29,137 nucleotides of DNA from an uncultured Lachnospiraceae bacterium (GTDB lineage Bacteria; Bacillota; Clostridia; Lachnospirales; Lachnospiraceae). Below the pieces are notes generated by a model. It did not search any database, had not been told where the DNA came from, and saw nothing but the letters and a program-made list of their open reading frames with translations. A program made the position numbers and the translations under genes. This document shows positions 15,389 through 23,892 of this stretch, one piece after another. Positions within the stretch are counted from its first letter, which is position 1; each line of letters opens with the position of its first letter. Location of the stretch: contig CAJUFL010000049.1 in the NCBI GenBank assembly GCA_910585605.1, forward strand, positions 1-29,137, in the 5' to 3' direction.

Positions 15389-17125
15389 ATGTTAAAGACT
15401 TTAATGAAACAACTAAAAGAATATCGAAAAGATTCTATCCTTACCCCTTGTTTTATGATTTTGGAAGTCGTTATGGAAATGATCATACCGTTAATGATGG
15501 CATCCATTATTGATGATGGTGTAGAAGTGGGAGATCTCAACCACATATATAAGATGGGGATTTATATGGTGATTGCAGCGGGAATCGGATTAACGGCAGG
15601 AATACTGGGCGGTAAATATGGGGCAAAAGCTTCCGCAGGTCTGGCAAGAAATCTGAGAAAGGGAATGTATGAGAACATTCAGACATTTTCCTTTGCCAAT
15701 ATTGATAAATTTTCAACTGCGGGTCTGGTAACCCGTATGACAACGGATGTAACTAACATCCAGAATGCATATCAGATGATCTTGCGTATGTGCATTCGGG
15801 CATTTTTCAGTCTGATCTGTGCTATGTGCATGTCATTTTTTATCAGTCCGAGACTTGCAAGCATCTATTTGATGGCAGTGCTGGTTTTGGGATGTATACT
15901 GGCAGTGATCATTTCTTTTGCAATGAAATACTTTAATGAAGTATTTCCCAAATATGATGATCTGAATGAGAGCGTACAGGAAAATGTATCTGCAATCCGT
16001 GTGGTAAAAGCATTTGTAAGAGAGGATTATGAAAGAGAGAGGTTTACAAAGGCCAGCGGAAATCTTTATAAAATGTTTGTAAAAGCAGAAACCATTGTTT
16101 CACTGAATACGCCTGTTATGATGGCGACAGTTTATACCTGTATTATGCTGATTTCGTGGGTCGGGGCGAAAATGATAGTGGGTTCAGAGCTTGCCACTGG
16201 TGAACTGATGAGTTTGTTTACATACTGCATGAATATTCTGATGAGCCTGATGATGCTGTCCATGGTGTTTGTTATGATTTCCATGAGTATGGCCAGTGCA
16301 AAGCGTATTGCGGAGGTACTGGAGGAAAAGAGCACGCTGACAAATGCTGAATCACCGGATATGGAGGTGACTGATGGTAGTATTATCTTTGACCATGTGA
16401 ACTTCAGTTATCATGAAGGTGCCGAGGAATGGGTGCTTAAGGATATTAATTTGGAAATCCATTCTGGGGAGACCATTGGAATTATCGGCGGAACAGGAAG
16501 TTCCAAGACATCTCTGGCCAATCTGATAAGCCGCATTTATGACGTGTCGGAGGGATGTGTTAAGGTTGGTGGCAAAGACGTCCGTTCTTATGATCTGGAA
16601 ACCCTTCGGAATCAGGTGGCAGTAGTGTTACAGAAAAATGTTTTGTTTTCAGGTACTATTTTAGAGAATCTGAGGTGGGGGGATGAAAATGCGTCCAAAG
16701 AGGAGTGTATTCATGCCTGTAAGCTTGCCTGTGCAGATGAATTCATCGAAAGCTTCCCGGAAGGTTATGACACTTATATAGAACAGGGTGGAACGAATGT
16801 TTCGGGAGGACAGAAGCAGAGAATCTGTATCGCAAGGGCACTGCTTAAAAAACCGAAGATACTGATTCTGGATGATTCTACAAGTGCTGTAGATACGGCG
16901 ACGGATGCAAAGATAAGGAGAGCATTTAAAGAGGAGATTCCGGGGACTACAAAGCTTATCATTGCACAAAGAATTTCCAGTGTGGAAAGTGCGGACCGTA
17001 TCATTGTGATGGAAGATGGTAGAATCCATGGCTTCGGTACGCATGAGGAATTGCTTGAACATAATGAAATTTACAGGGACATCTATGAATCGCAGACTAG
17101 CGGCAGCGGTGATTTTGATGACTGA
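15389..17125 (+). CDS. Heterodimeric ABC exporter, subunit with degenerate ATP site
   Basis: A 578-residue half-transporter with an N-terminal six-helix exporter domain (about 1-310) and an ATPase domain. Walker A is GGTGSSKTS (367-375) and the signature is VSGGQ (471-475), but the residue after the Walker B aspartate is D496 instead of the catalytic glutamate, and the switch histidine is Q527. This Asp/Gln pattern marks the non-hydrolysing site of heterodimeric exporters of the TM287/288 and BmrCD type. The partner gene starts 30 bases downstream. Likely role: drug or amphiphile efflux, under the MarR protein. The ATG follows AAAAGGAGTGACAGC. Confidence 0.94.
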   Translation: MLKTLMKQLKEYRKDSILTPCFMILEVVMEMIIPLMMASIIDDGVEVGDLNHIYKMGIYMVIAAGIGLTAGILGGKYGAKASAGLARNLRKGMYENIQTFSFANIDKFSTAGLVTRMTTDVTNIQNAYQMILRMCIRAFFSLICAMCMSFFISPRLASIYLMAVLVLGCILAVIISFAMKYFNEVFPKYDDLNESVQENVSAIRVVKAFVREDYERERFTKASGNLYKMFVKAETIVSLNTPVMMATVYTCIMLISWVGAKMIVGSELATGELMSLFTYCMNILMSLMMLSMVFVMISMSMASAKRIAEVLEEKSTLTNAESPDMEVTDGSIIFDHVNFSYHEGAEEWVLKDINLEIHSGETIGIIGGTGSSKTSLANLISRIYDVSEGCVKVGGKDVRSYDLETLRNQVAVVLQKNVLFSGTILENLRWGDENASKEECIHACKLACADEFIESFPEGYDTYIEQGGTNVSGGQKQRICIARALLKKPKILILDDSTSAVDTATDAKIRRAFKEEIPGTTKLIIAQRISSVESADRIIVMEDGRIHGFGTHEELLEHNEIYRDIYESQTSGSGDFDD

Positions 17126-17155
17126 TAAAGGGAATAAATCAGGAGGTGTAAAGAG

Positions 17156-19051
17156 ATGGCAGGAAATAGAATTCCAAGAGGACAAAAACCGGCAGTAGAA
17201 AATCCGGTAAAGGTTTTAGGGCGGTTAGGCAGTTATGTAATGAAATTTTATAAATTCCATGTAATTACAGTGGTAATCTGTATTTTTATCAGTGTGCTTT
17301 GTAATGCACAGGGGACCATGTTTATGCAGACGTTGATCGATGGATATATTACACCGCTTTTAGGAAGTGAGAATCCTGACTTTTCCGGGCTTGCAGGAGC
17401 GATTGGAAGGGTGGCAGGTTTTTATGCATTGGGTGTTTTTGCTTCATGGTTCTATAATCGGCTGATGGTAAATGTTACGCAGGGGACATTGAGAAATTTG
17501 AGAAATGACTTGTTTTTGCATATGGAAGGGCTTCCAATCAAGTATTTTGATACCCATGCCCATGGAGATATCATGTCGGTATACACAAATGATATTGATA
17601 CGCTTCGTCAGGTCATTTCCCAGAGCATGCCTCAGCTTTTAAACAGTGGAATTACGATTGTAACAGTATTTGTATGTATGATCAGGCTGAATATTCCGCT
17701 TACTATAGTTACGCTTGTCATGGTGGGTATCATGCTGGTGGTGACAAAAAAGGTAGCCGGAAGTTCTGGAAAATATTTTATACAGCAGCAAAAGGATATC
17801 GGTACTGTAAATGGATATATTGAGGAAATGATGTCCGGGCAGAAGGTAGTAAAGGTGTTTTGCCATGAAGAGGAAAGTGTCAGAGAGTTTAATGTATTAA
17901 ATGACCGGCTTTTTGACAGTGCCTATCAGGCAAACATGTATGCAAATATGTTGGGGCCTGTCAATGCACAGCTTGGAAATATGAGTTATGTGGTGTGTAC
18001 CATTGTGGGCGGTGTTATGGCACTTAATGGGGTTGGCGGACTGACACTTGGAACACTTGCCAGTTTTTTGAGCTTTAACAAAAGTTTTAATATGCCCATA
18101 AACCAGATCAGCATGCAGCTAAATTCTATCGTAATGGCACTTGCCGGAGCGGACAGGGTATTTCGTCTGTTGGATGAGGAACCGGAAGCAGATGATGGTT
18201 ATGTAAAACTGGTGGTAGCAAAGGAGCAAGATGGGGAATTAACAGAAAGCGATAAAAAATATACCGGAAAATGGGCATGGAAACATGAACATCAGGCAGA
18301 TGGAAGCGTTACTTATGAACCTCTTCAGGGCGGTGTGGTATTTGACGGAGTCGATTTTGGGTATGATAACAGTAAGATGGTTCTGCATGATGTAAAGCTT
18401 TATGCAAAGCCGGGACAAAAGATTGCATTTGTGGGCTCTACTGGTGCAGGTAAGACAACGATAACCAATCTGATCAACCGGTTTTATGACATTCAGGATG
18501 GAAAAATCCGGTATGACGGGATTAATGTAAATAAGATAAAAAAGGCGGATTTAAGGCATTCCCTTGGAATTGTATTGCAGGATACCCATTTGTTTACAAA
18601 TACAGTCAGGGAAAATATCCGTTATGGAAATCTGGATGCAACAGATGAAGAAGTGGTTGCGGCAGCGAAGCTTGCCAATGCCCATAATTTTATTAAACAT
18701 CTGCCCAAGGGATATGATACTGTGCTTACCGGTGACGGTGCAAATTTAAGCCAGGGTCAGAGACAGCTGCTGGCTATTGCCAGGGCTGCCATTGCCAATC
18801 CTCCTGCATTGATTCTGGATGAGGCAACTTCTTCTATTGATACGCGTACAGAACGTCTTGTACAGGACGGTATGGATAAACTGATGGAAGGCAGAACCAC
18901 ATTTGTGATTGCTCACAGATTGTCAACGGTAAGAAACAGTGACTGCATTATCGTATTGGAGCATGGGCGGATTATTGAAAAGGGAACCCATAATGAACTG
19001 ATTGACCAGAAAGGAAAGTATTATCAGCTGTATACGGGAAAGACGGCATAA
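17156..19051 (+). CDS. Heterodimeric ABC exporter, subunit with canonical ATP site
   Basis: A 631-residue half-transporter and partner of the previous subunit. It has the six-helix exporter domain (to about residue 340), a linker of about 50 residues rich in charged and tryptophan-containing sequence, and a complete ATPase: GSTGAGKTT, LILDEATSSID with the catalytic glutamate, and IAHRLST with the switch histidine. Its signature reads LSQGQ rather than LSGGQ; since the signature of one subunit completes the site of the other, this non-canonical signature faces the degenerate site of the first subunit, as in known heterodimers. The start follows AGGAGGTGTAAAGAG. The linker insertion makes it longer than the usual 570-600 residues. 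Confidence 0.94.
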   Translation: MAGNRIPRGQKPAVENPVKVLGRLGSYVMKFYKFHVITVVICIFISVLCNAQGTMFMQTLIDGYITPLLGSENPDFSGLAGAIGRVAGFYALGVFASWFYNRLMVNVTQGTLRNLRNDLFLHMEGLPIKYFDTHAHGDIMSVYTNDIDTLRQVISQSMPQLLNSGITIVTVFVCMIRLNIPLTIVTLVMVGIMLVVTKKVAGSSGKYFIQQQKDIGTVNGYIEEMMSGQKVVKVFCHEEESVREFNVLNDRLFDSAYQANMYANMLGPVNAQLGNMSYVVCTIVGGVMALNGVGGLTLGTLASFLSFNKSFNMPINQISMQLNSIVMALAGADRVFRLLDEEPEADDGYVKLVVAKEQDGELTESDKKYTGKWAWKHEHQADGSVTYEPLQGGVVFDGVDFGYDNSKMVLHDVKLYAKPGQKIAFVGSTGAGKTTITNLINRFYDIQDGKIRYDGINVNKIKKADLRHSLGIVLQDTHLFTNTVRENIRYGNLDATDEEVVAAAKLANAHNFIKHLPKGYDTVLTGDGANLSQGQRQLLAIARAAIANPPALILDEATSSIDTRTERLVQDGMDKLMEGRTTFVIAHRLSTVRNSDCIIVLEHGRIIEKGTHNELIDQKGKYYQLYTGKTA

Positions 19052-19054
19052 TAG

Positions 19055-19230
19055 TACACTAGTGCATCATTTACTAAATAACTAGTCCTTTTGCTTGCTG
19101 ATTTCTCTGAGAGAACTACTCCCCAAGCCTTAGTGCAGCCACTGCTACGCTTACGTTTGTGAAGCAGCGCTCTCAGAAAAATTTTCTGCGCAAAAGAACA
19201 GTTATTTAATGAACGATGTGACTAGTTGTA
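19055..19230. repeat. 176-bp foldback (MITE-like) element
   Basis: Imperfect terminal inverted repeats of about 40 bases (19055-19094 and 19190-19230; shared core TAAATAACT and CTTTTGC) are followed inward by a second complementary pair, TTTCTCTGAGAG (19102-19113) with CTCTCAGAAAAA (from 19170). The centre has small internal hairpins. Nearly the whole stretch can fold back on itself. It contains no gene. It lies between the exporter operon and a decayed MATE gene. A non-autonomous mobile element is the best reading; the absence of a T-tract argues against a plain terminator. No clear target duplication is visible. Confidence 0.6.
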
Positions 19231-19310
19231 AGAATTGTTACAAAAAGAAAGATAAGGGGAACAGGAATTAATGTATTCGCAAAACTGGGGTGGGGAGAAA
19301 GGAAAAGGAT

Positions 19311-20677
19311 ATGAGCAAGAAAGATAAAACGATTGAGGTATTTAAAAATGCTCCAGTACCTAAGGCGGTCATCAGTAATATCATACCTTCAATTATCAGT
19401 ATGATCATGGTATTGTTGTATAATCTGGCAGACACCTTTTTTATTGGACAGACGAAAAATGCATATATGGTGGCAGCGGTTTCTGTCGCTACACCGGTAT
19501 TTTTGATTTTTATGGCAGTGGGAATGCTTTTTGGAATTGGCGGGACTTCCCTGATTTCCAGAAAGTTAGGAGAAGGAGAAGAGGAGAAGGCAAAAAAATA
19601 TCTGCTTTTTGTTTTTGGACGGGGCTGGCTATCGGAGTGGCGGCCATGATATTTATCTGGATTTTTGTTAAGCCTTTATGCAGATTAGTGGGGGCCAGTG
19701 ATGATACGGTAGAATACGCAGCTCAGTATCTGAATATTGTAGCAGTGGGAATCCCGTTTTTGATCATCAGTAATTCCTTTAGCAATATTATTCGTTCAGA
19801 GGGACGTGCAAAGACGGCTATGAGCGGAATGATCATTGGTAATCTGATGAATATCATATTAGATCCCATTATGATATTGGGGTTTGACTGGAATGTAGCA
19901 GGAGCAGCCGTAGCAACAGTAATTGGTAATGTTTTTTCCGCCGGGTTTTATATCAGCCATCTGATATCCAAGCGTAGCATACTGTCTATAAGGCTAAGAG
20001 ATTACAGGGCATCGGATCACATTGCGACCGGTGTAATGGCAATCGGAATTCCTGCTTCCTTGAACAGTGTTTTAATGAGTGTGTCCAATATTCTGATTAA
20101 CAAAGTTATGGTGGAATATGGAGACATGGCAGTAGCAGGTCTGGGTGTTGCCATGAAAGTCAATATGATTGTGGTGATGCTCCTGATTGGTTTGGGAACT
20201 GGTATCCAGCCGTTGCTGGGCTTTTGTTTTGGAGCGGGGAATAAGAAGCGGTATATGGCGGTACTGCGTTTTTCCCTGTTTCTTGCATTTGGGCTAAGTT
20301 TAGTCATGACGGTAATCTGCTATTGTGGTGCAGGACCTTTGGTCACTGCATTTTTGGATAATGCGGATGCGTTTGAATACGGAATGAAGTTTGCAAGGAT
20401 TTACATATTATCCGGACCGATTATGGGAATTTTGTTTGTTATGATCAATGCAATACAATCTACAGGTGCGGCAGTACCATCTCTGATCTTGTCTGTCAGC
20501 AGGCAGGGACTTTTGTATATGCCGATTTAGTTTGTATTCAGTCATATTTTTGATTCAGCGAGAATGATTGCCATGGCACAGCCGGTAACGGATTATCTTT
20601 CGGCAGGATTGGCAGTAATCCTATTCATTTTTATCTGCCGGAAATATTTTGTGCAATTTGAAGAAAAAAAGCATTAG
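19311..20677 (+). pseudogene. MATE-family efflux transporter, broken by frameshift and stop
   Basis: A MATE (multidrug and toxin extrusion) cation-coupled efflux protein of about 455 residues if repaired. The ATG at 19311 follows AAGGAAAAGGAT; the N-terminal part contains LADTFFIGQ and SLISRKLGEGEE. In the run of seven A at 19592-19598 the frame is lost: that frame ends at 19649, while the family sequence resumes in another frame as ISAFCFWTGLAIGV. Eight A would restore it. The second part runs to a TAG at 20528-20530, after which 48 more residues in frame (FVFSHIFDSAR...FIFICRKYF) supply the last helices and end at 20677. Two independent lesions suggest a true pseudogene. Slippage on A-AAA-AAA could in principle rescue the first but not the second. 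Confidence 0.85.
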
Positions 20678-21144
20678 AATAGGGAATTGAGTGCTTTAAA
20701 TTTTGTTTCAGACAACATATTTTCCTGAATGATCAAAAAGGGAAAATGCATTTTTATATGTTGTTTATCACGTAGTTCAAAATAAATACCGTTTTCAGTT
20801 TTGTAGTGTTGGAGTTTTTCTAATGTTTTGACTGGGTAAGAAAATGAAGACTGGTTAATGCGGTAAATTAAAACGCCATCTGTAAAATCACAACTTAATG
20901 TGATGTTTGACGTTTGATAATTTTGCTCCAATTCATATAAGATACCTTCCACAGTGTGATAATATGGACTGATTCGCTGATGTAGCAAAATCAGTCCGTA
21001 AATGCCGCCACCTGTTAGAAACAGTCCTACTGGAATTCCCCAATAGGCTGAAAGATCTAAATGAACTAGAGGATAATGGACTGGGGCTAATGGTTCCCAT
21101 GTAAGTAAATTGATAAAGGAGCGATAGTTTTCCAGAGAGTACAC
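20674..21144 (-). CDS. Small membrane protein of unknown function, possibly N-terminally truncated
   Basis: A 156-residue frame with one clear hydrophobic segment (about 34-54), followed by about 100 residues alternating strands and charged stretches. The C-terminal pattern loosely resembles YcxB-like domains, but I cannot assign it. The only plausible start is GTG 21144, two codons after a stop, without a recognisable ribosome binding site, so the gene may have lost its beginning. It converges on the MATE pseudogene, overlapping its last four bases, and backs onto the secreted-protein gene. Codon use looks similar to its neighbours. It could be a remnant rather than a working gene. Confidence 0.5.
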   Translation of the reverse strand: MYSLENYRSFINLLTWEPLAPVHYPLVHLDLSAYWGIPVGLFLTGGGIYGLILLHQRISPYYHTVEGILYELEQNYQTSNITLSCDFTDGVLIYRINQSSFSYPVKTLEKLQHYKTENGIYFELRDKQHIKMHFPFLIIQENMLSETKFKALNSLF

Positions 21145-21228
21145 AGATTACATATTAAGCATACAATTAATGGTGTGAATTTGTCGTGTAACCAAAGAAC
21201 ATATTTACAAAATAAAAGGAGGAGAAGG

Positions 21229-22758
21229 ATGAAAAAAACAAAGAAAATGGCTAAAAAGCTCTTACCTGTTATGTTTACCTTAGTTATGGCAATAACATTA
21301 TTTACGGGCATACTGGAACAGGATATGTCTGTGGTACAGGCAGCCACCCTTAATAATCCCCGTATCGACAAAAAAGGTGTGATGACATGGGACTGTGTGT
21401 ATTTTGGCAATTATCCGCAGTCGGATGCAACAGGAAAAACCAAGGAACCGATCAAATGGAGAGTGCTTTCCGTTGACGGTGATGATGCTTTTTTAGTGGC
21501 AGATATGAATTTGGATGTGCAAAGATACAATCCCGTGGAGAAGGCTGTCACATGGGAAACATGTACCATGAGAAGCTGGCTTAACGGATATGGAAGCAGC
21601 AGTAATGACAGCAAAATAGACTATACCAGTGATAATTTTATAGGCTGTGCCTTTAACGAATCAGAACAGAATGCAATTAAGACGGTTACCGTTACAAACA
21701 AAGATAATCCGTTTGGCGGGGGTGCTGGTGGCAATGATACCCATGATAAATTATTTTTGCTGTCCTTTGATGAGGTGACAAATCCTGATTATGGATTCTC
21801 TGCTAATTGGGCGGAACAAGATAATGCAAGATTACGGAAAAATACAGCTTATGCTGCGGCAGGAGGGACGATTGGTTCGGACAAAATGAAGAGTGCAGGC
21901 AGTGAAAATTCATGGATGCTGCGGTCGCCAGGTCGTTTTGAAATCAAAAAAGGACCTTCCGTTAGTGTGATACCCATAGAAGCAGATGGGCATATCGCTG
22001 GTTATGGAGGTTTTGTCAATAAAGAAAATAATGGCGTTTGTCCGGCATTACATCTAAATCTTTCGTCTTCTGCATGCTGGTCTTATGCAGGTACAGTGAG
22101 TAGTGATGGAAGCACTACAGAAGGAGAAAAACAGCCAGAGGAACAGAAGGATCTCAAGAAAGGGGATTTTGTGGCAGATCAGGTTTCCCAGGCGGTTTAC
22201 AAGGTGACAGCACTCGATTCCCATAATAAAACGGTAGAGTATATCTCACCGAAGAGCACAAAAAATAACATTGTGATTCCTGATAAAATAACACTTGACG
22301 GTGCAGGATATAAAGTAACTTCTATCGCAGCAGGAGCATTTAAGAATAATATACGGGTTACTAAAGTAACGATTGGAAAGAATGTAAAAACCATTGGAGA
22401 TGGAGCTTTTTCTATTCCTCTTTTCGAAGAGGACAAGGTCAGTAAGCTTAAGACTGTCAATATGGGGGCAAATGTAACAAAAATTGATAATAAAGCTTTT
22501 TATGGCTGTGACAAACTTACGAAAATCGTGATTCCGGCAAAGGTAAACAGGATTGGCAAGAGTGCATTTTACGGATGCCGCAAGCTTAAAAATATAACGA
22601 TCAAGACCCGTAAACTTACCAGCAAAAATGTAGGGAAAGGGGCTTTTTCCTCTACTTATTCCAAAGCAACGATAAAGGTGCCAGGTAATAAGCTGAAAAG
22701 CTATAAGAGAATTTTAAGAGCAAGAGGAATACAGTCCAAAGCAAAAATAAAAAAATGA
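21229..22758 (+). CDS. Secreted DUF6273 and BspA-like leucine-rich-repeat protein
   Basis: A 509-residue exported protein. The start at ATG 21229 follows AAAGGAGGAGAAGG; a basic stretch and hydrophobic core give a signal peptide ending near A38/A39 (VVQAA). Residues about 50-285 look like DUF6273: YFGNYPQSD, IKWRVLSVDGDDAFLVAD, CTMRSWLNGYG, KLFLLSFDEV, SWMLRSPG and GVCPALHLNL. An acidic linker follows. The C-terminal half (about 300-500) has BspA-like leucine-rich repeats such as VTSIAAGAFKNN, VKTIGDGAF, VTKIDNKAFYGCDKL and VNRIGKSAFYGCRKL. No LPXTG or other wall anchor is seen. Such proteins are typical of gut Clostridia surfaces and may bind host or other ligands; the function is not known. 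Confidence 0.85.
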   Translation: MKKTKKMAKKLLPVMFTLVMAITLFTGILEQDMSVVQAATLNNPRIDKKGVMTWDCVYFGNYPQSDATGKTKEPIKWRVLSVDGDDAFLVADMNLDVQRYNPVEKAVTWETCTMRSWLNGYGSSSNDSKIDYTSDNFIGCAFNESEQNAIKTVTVTNKDNPFGGGAGGNDTHDKLFLLSFDEVTNPDYGFSANWAEQDNARLRKNTAYAAAGGTIGSDKMKSAGSENSWMLRSPGRFEIKKGPSVSVIPIEADGHIAGYGGFVNKENNGVCPALHLNLSSSACWSYAGTVSSDGSTTEGEKQPEEQKDLKKGDFVADQVSQAVYKVTALDSHNKTVEYISPKSTKNNIVIPDKITLDGAGYKVTSIAAGAFKNNIRVTKVTIGKNVKTIGDGAFSIPLFEEDKVSKLKTVNMGANVTKIDNKAFYGCDKLTKIVIPAKVNRIGKSAFYGCRKLKNITIKTRKLTSKNVGKGAFSSTYSKATIKVPGNKLKSYKRILRARGIQSKAKIKK

Positions 22759-22760
22759 TA

Positions 22761-22786
22761 CGGAATATCTTTTGGAAGATATTTCG
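22761..22786 (+). terminator. Possible terminator hairpin after the secreted-protein gene
   Basis: An 11-base-pair stem with one G-U pair (CGGAATATCTT / AAGATATTTCG) and a TTGG tetraloop starts three bases after the stop codon. No good T-tract follows, so termination is uncertain. Confidence 0.4.
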
Positions 22787-22833
22787 AGGCAAATTTCTTT
22801 CACCTGCACAATGAAATCTTTTCATATTTTCAC

Positions 22834-22862
22834 TTTACATTTAAGCCTGTAGCACCTATAAT
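22834..22862 (+). promoter_or_regulatory. Promoter of the 2-oxoacid oxidoreductase operon
   Basis: TTTACA, a 17-base spacer and TATAAT. The first gene begins about 145 bases downstream, leaving a leader in which I see only weak hairpins (for example GGCTTTCTT with AAGAGCC). Confidence 0.7.
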
Positions 22863-23012
22863 AACGGATAGTGTGCTATGGGCTTTCTTTATAAAAAGAA
22901 TACAATTATCAAGAGCCTTATGGGATTATGAAGAGATAGACCCGGCATCGATAATTTACATGGAAACGTTTAGATAAAAATGATAACAACAAAAAAATAA
23001 GGAGTGTTCAAG

Positions 23013-23585
23013 GTGAAAAACACAGTAGAAATCAGATGGCATGGCAGAGGCGGTCAGGGTGCCAAATCGGCTGCATTGATGCTTGCAGATGCAGCGTTTA
23101 TGACAGGAAAACATGTACAGGGATTCCCGGAGTATGGTCCGGAAAGAATGGGAGCCCCCATTACAGCTTATAACAGGATTAGTGATGACCCAATCCGTGT
23201 ACATTCCAATATTTATGATCCGGATTATGTGGTGGTAGTAGATGAGACACTGTTAGAAAGTGTGGATGTGACAGCCGGACTAAATCCTGAGGGGGCAATC
23301 ATCATAAATACCACTAAGAGTGTGGACGAGGTAAAACCGCATTTAAAAGGATATACGGGTGGAATACATACACTGGATGCAAGAGAGATTTCTGAAAAGT
23401 GCCTTGGAAAATATTTTCCCAATTCTCCAATGCTTGCAGCTATCGTTGCAATCAGCGGCGTTATGAGCAAGGAGGATTTTTTCCGGGAAATGGAAGGCTC
23501 TTACAGGCATAAATTTGCAAAGAAGCCGGAAGTGGTAGAAGGCAACCTGAAGGCTTTACATATGGCATATGAGGAGGTGAAGTAG
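23013..23585 (+). CDS. porC: Pyruvate/2-oxoacid:ferredoxin oxidoreductase, gamma subunit
   Basis: A 190-residue subunit of the four-subunit oxidoreductase that converts a 2-oxoacid and CoA into acyl-CoA and CO2 while reducing ferredoxin. The N-terminus RWHGRGGQGAKSAA is the family's glycine-rich signature, followed by FPEYGPERMGAP. I prefer GTG 23013 because AAGGAG lies eight bases upstream; an in-frame GTG at 23004 overlaps that site. The stop is immediately followed by the delta-subunit ATG. The operon order gamma-delta-alpha-beta matches the archaeal and Thermotoga enzymes. Confidence 0.93.
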   Translation: MKNTVEIRWHGRGGQGAKSAALMLADAAFMTGKHVQGFPEYGPERMGAPITAYNRISDDPIRVHSNIYDPDYVVVVDETLLESVDVTAGLNPEGAIIINTTKSVDEVKPHLKGYTGGIHTLDAREISEKCLGKYFPNSPMLAAIVAISGVMSKEDFFREMEGSYRHKFAKKPEVVEGNLKALHMAYEEVK

Positions 23586-23891
23586 ATGGCGGCAACAGAT
23601 ATTACAAAGATTACGGAAAAAAGCAGCTGGCAGGATATTACGGAAGGAAACCAGATTTATGCTGCCGGTACTTCGAGACTATTTAATACAGGAGAATGGA
23701 GAACGCAGACTCCGGTTTTTCACAGTGAAAAATGTAAGCAGTGCCTGTTGTGCGTGCCGGTATGTCCTGACAGTTCCATTCCGGTCTGTGAGAGTAAGAG
23801 GGAAGATTTTGATTATGACCATTGCAAGGGATGCGGCATTTGTGCGAAGGTGTGCCCTTTTGATGCAATTTCTATGAAGGAGGGACAATAG
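23586..23891 (+). CDS. porD: Pyruvate/2-oxoacid:ferredoxin oxidoreductase, delta (2[4Fe-4S]) subunit
   Basis: A 101-residue ferredoxin-like subunit that carries electrons from the TPP centre to ferredoxin. Two complete CxxCxxCxxxCP clusters are visible: C50, C53, C56, C60 and C80, C83, C86, C90. The N-terminal extension of about 45 residues, with the sequence GEWRTQTPVF, is typical of the delta subunit and separates it from free ferredoxins. The gene abuts gamma with no gap, and one base separates it from alpha, so the operon is tightly coupled. Confidence 0.95.
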   Translation: MAATDITKITEKSSWQDITEGNQIYAAGTSRLFNTGEWRTQTPVFHSEKCKQCLLCVPVCPDSSIPVCESKREDFDYDHCKGCGICAKVCPFDAISMKEGQ

Positions 23892-23892
23892 C

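Noticed and set aside
16661..17185. 174-codon minus-strand frame across the end of the first exporter gene
   Set aside because: Lies opposite the conserved ATPase domain; its composition is that of a shadow frame.
19592..19649. Programmed frameshift making a functional MATE protein
   Set aside because: The A-run is a possible slippery site, but a second in-frame TAG downstream still removes the last helices, so decay is the simpler explanation.
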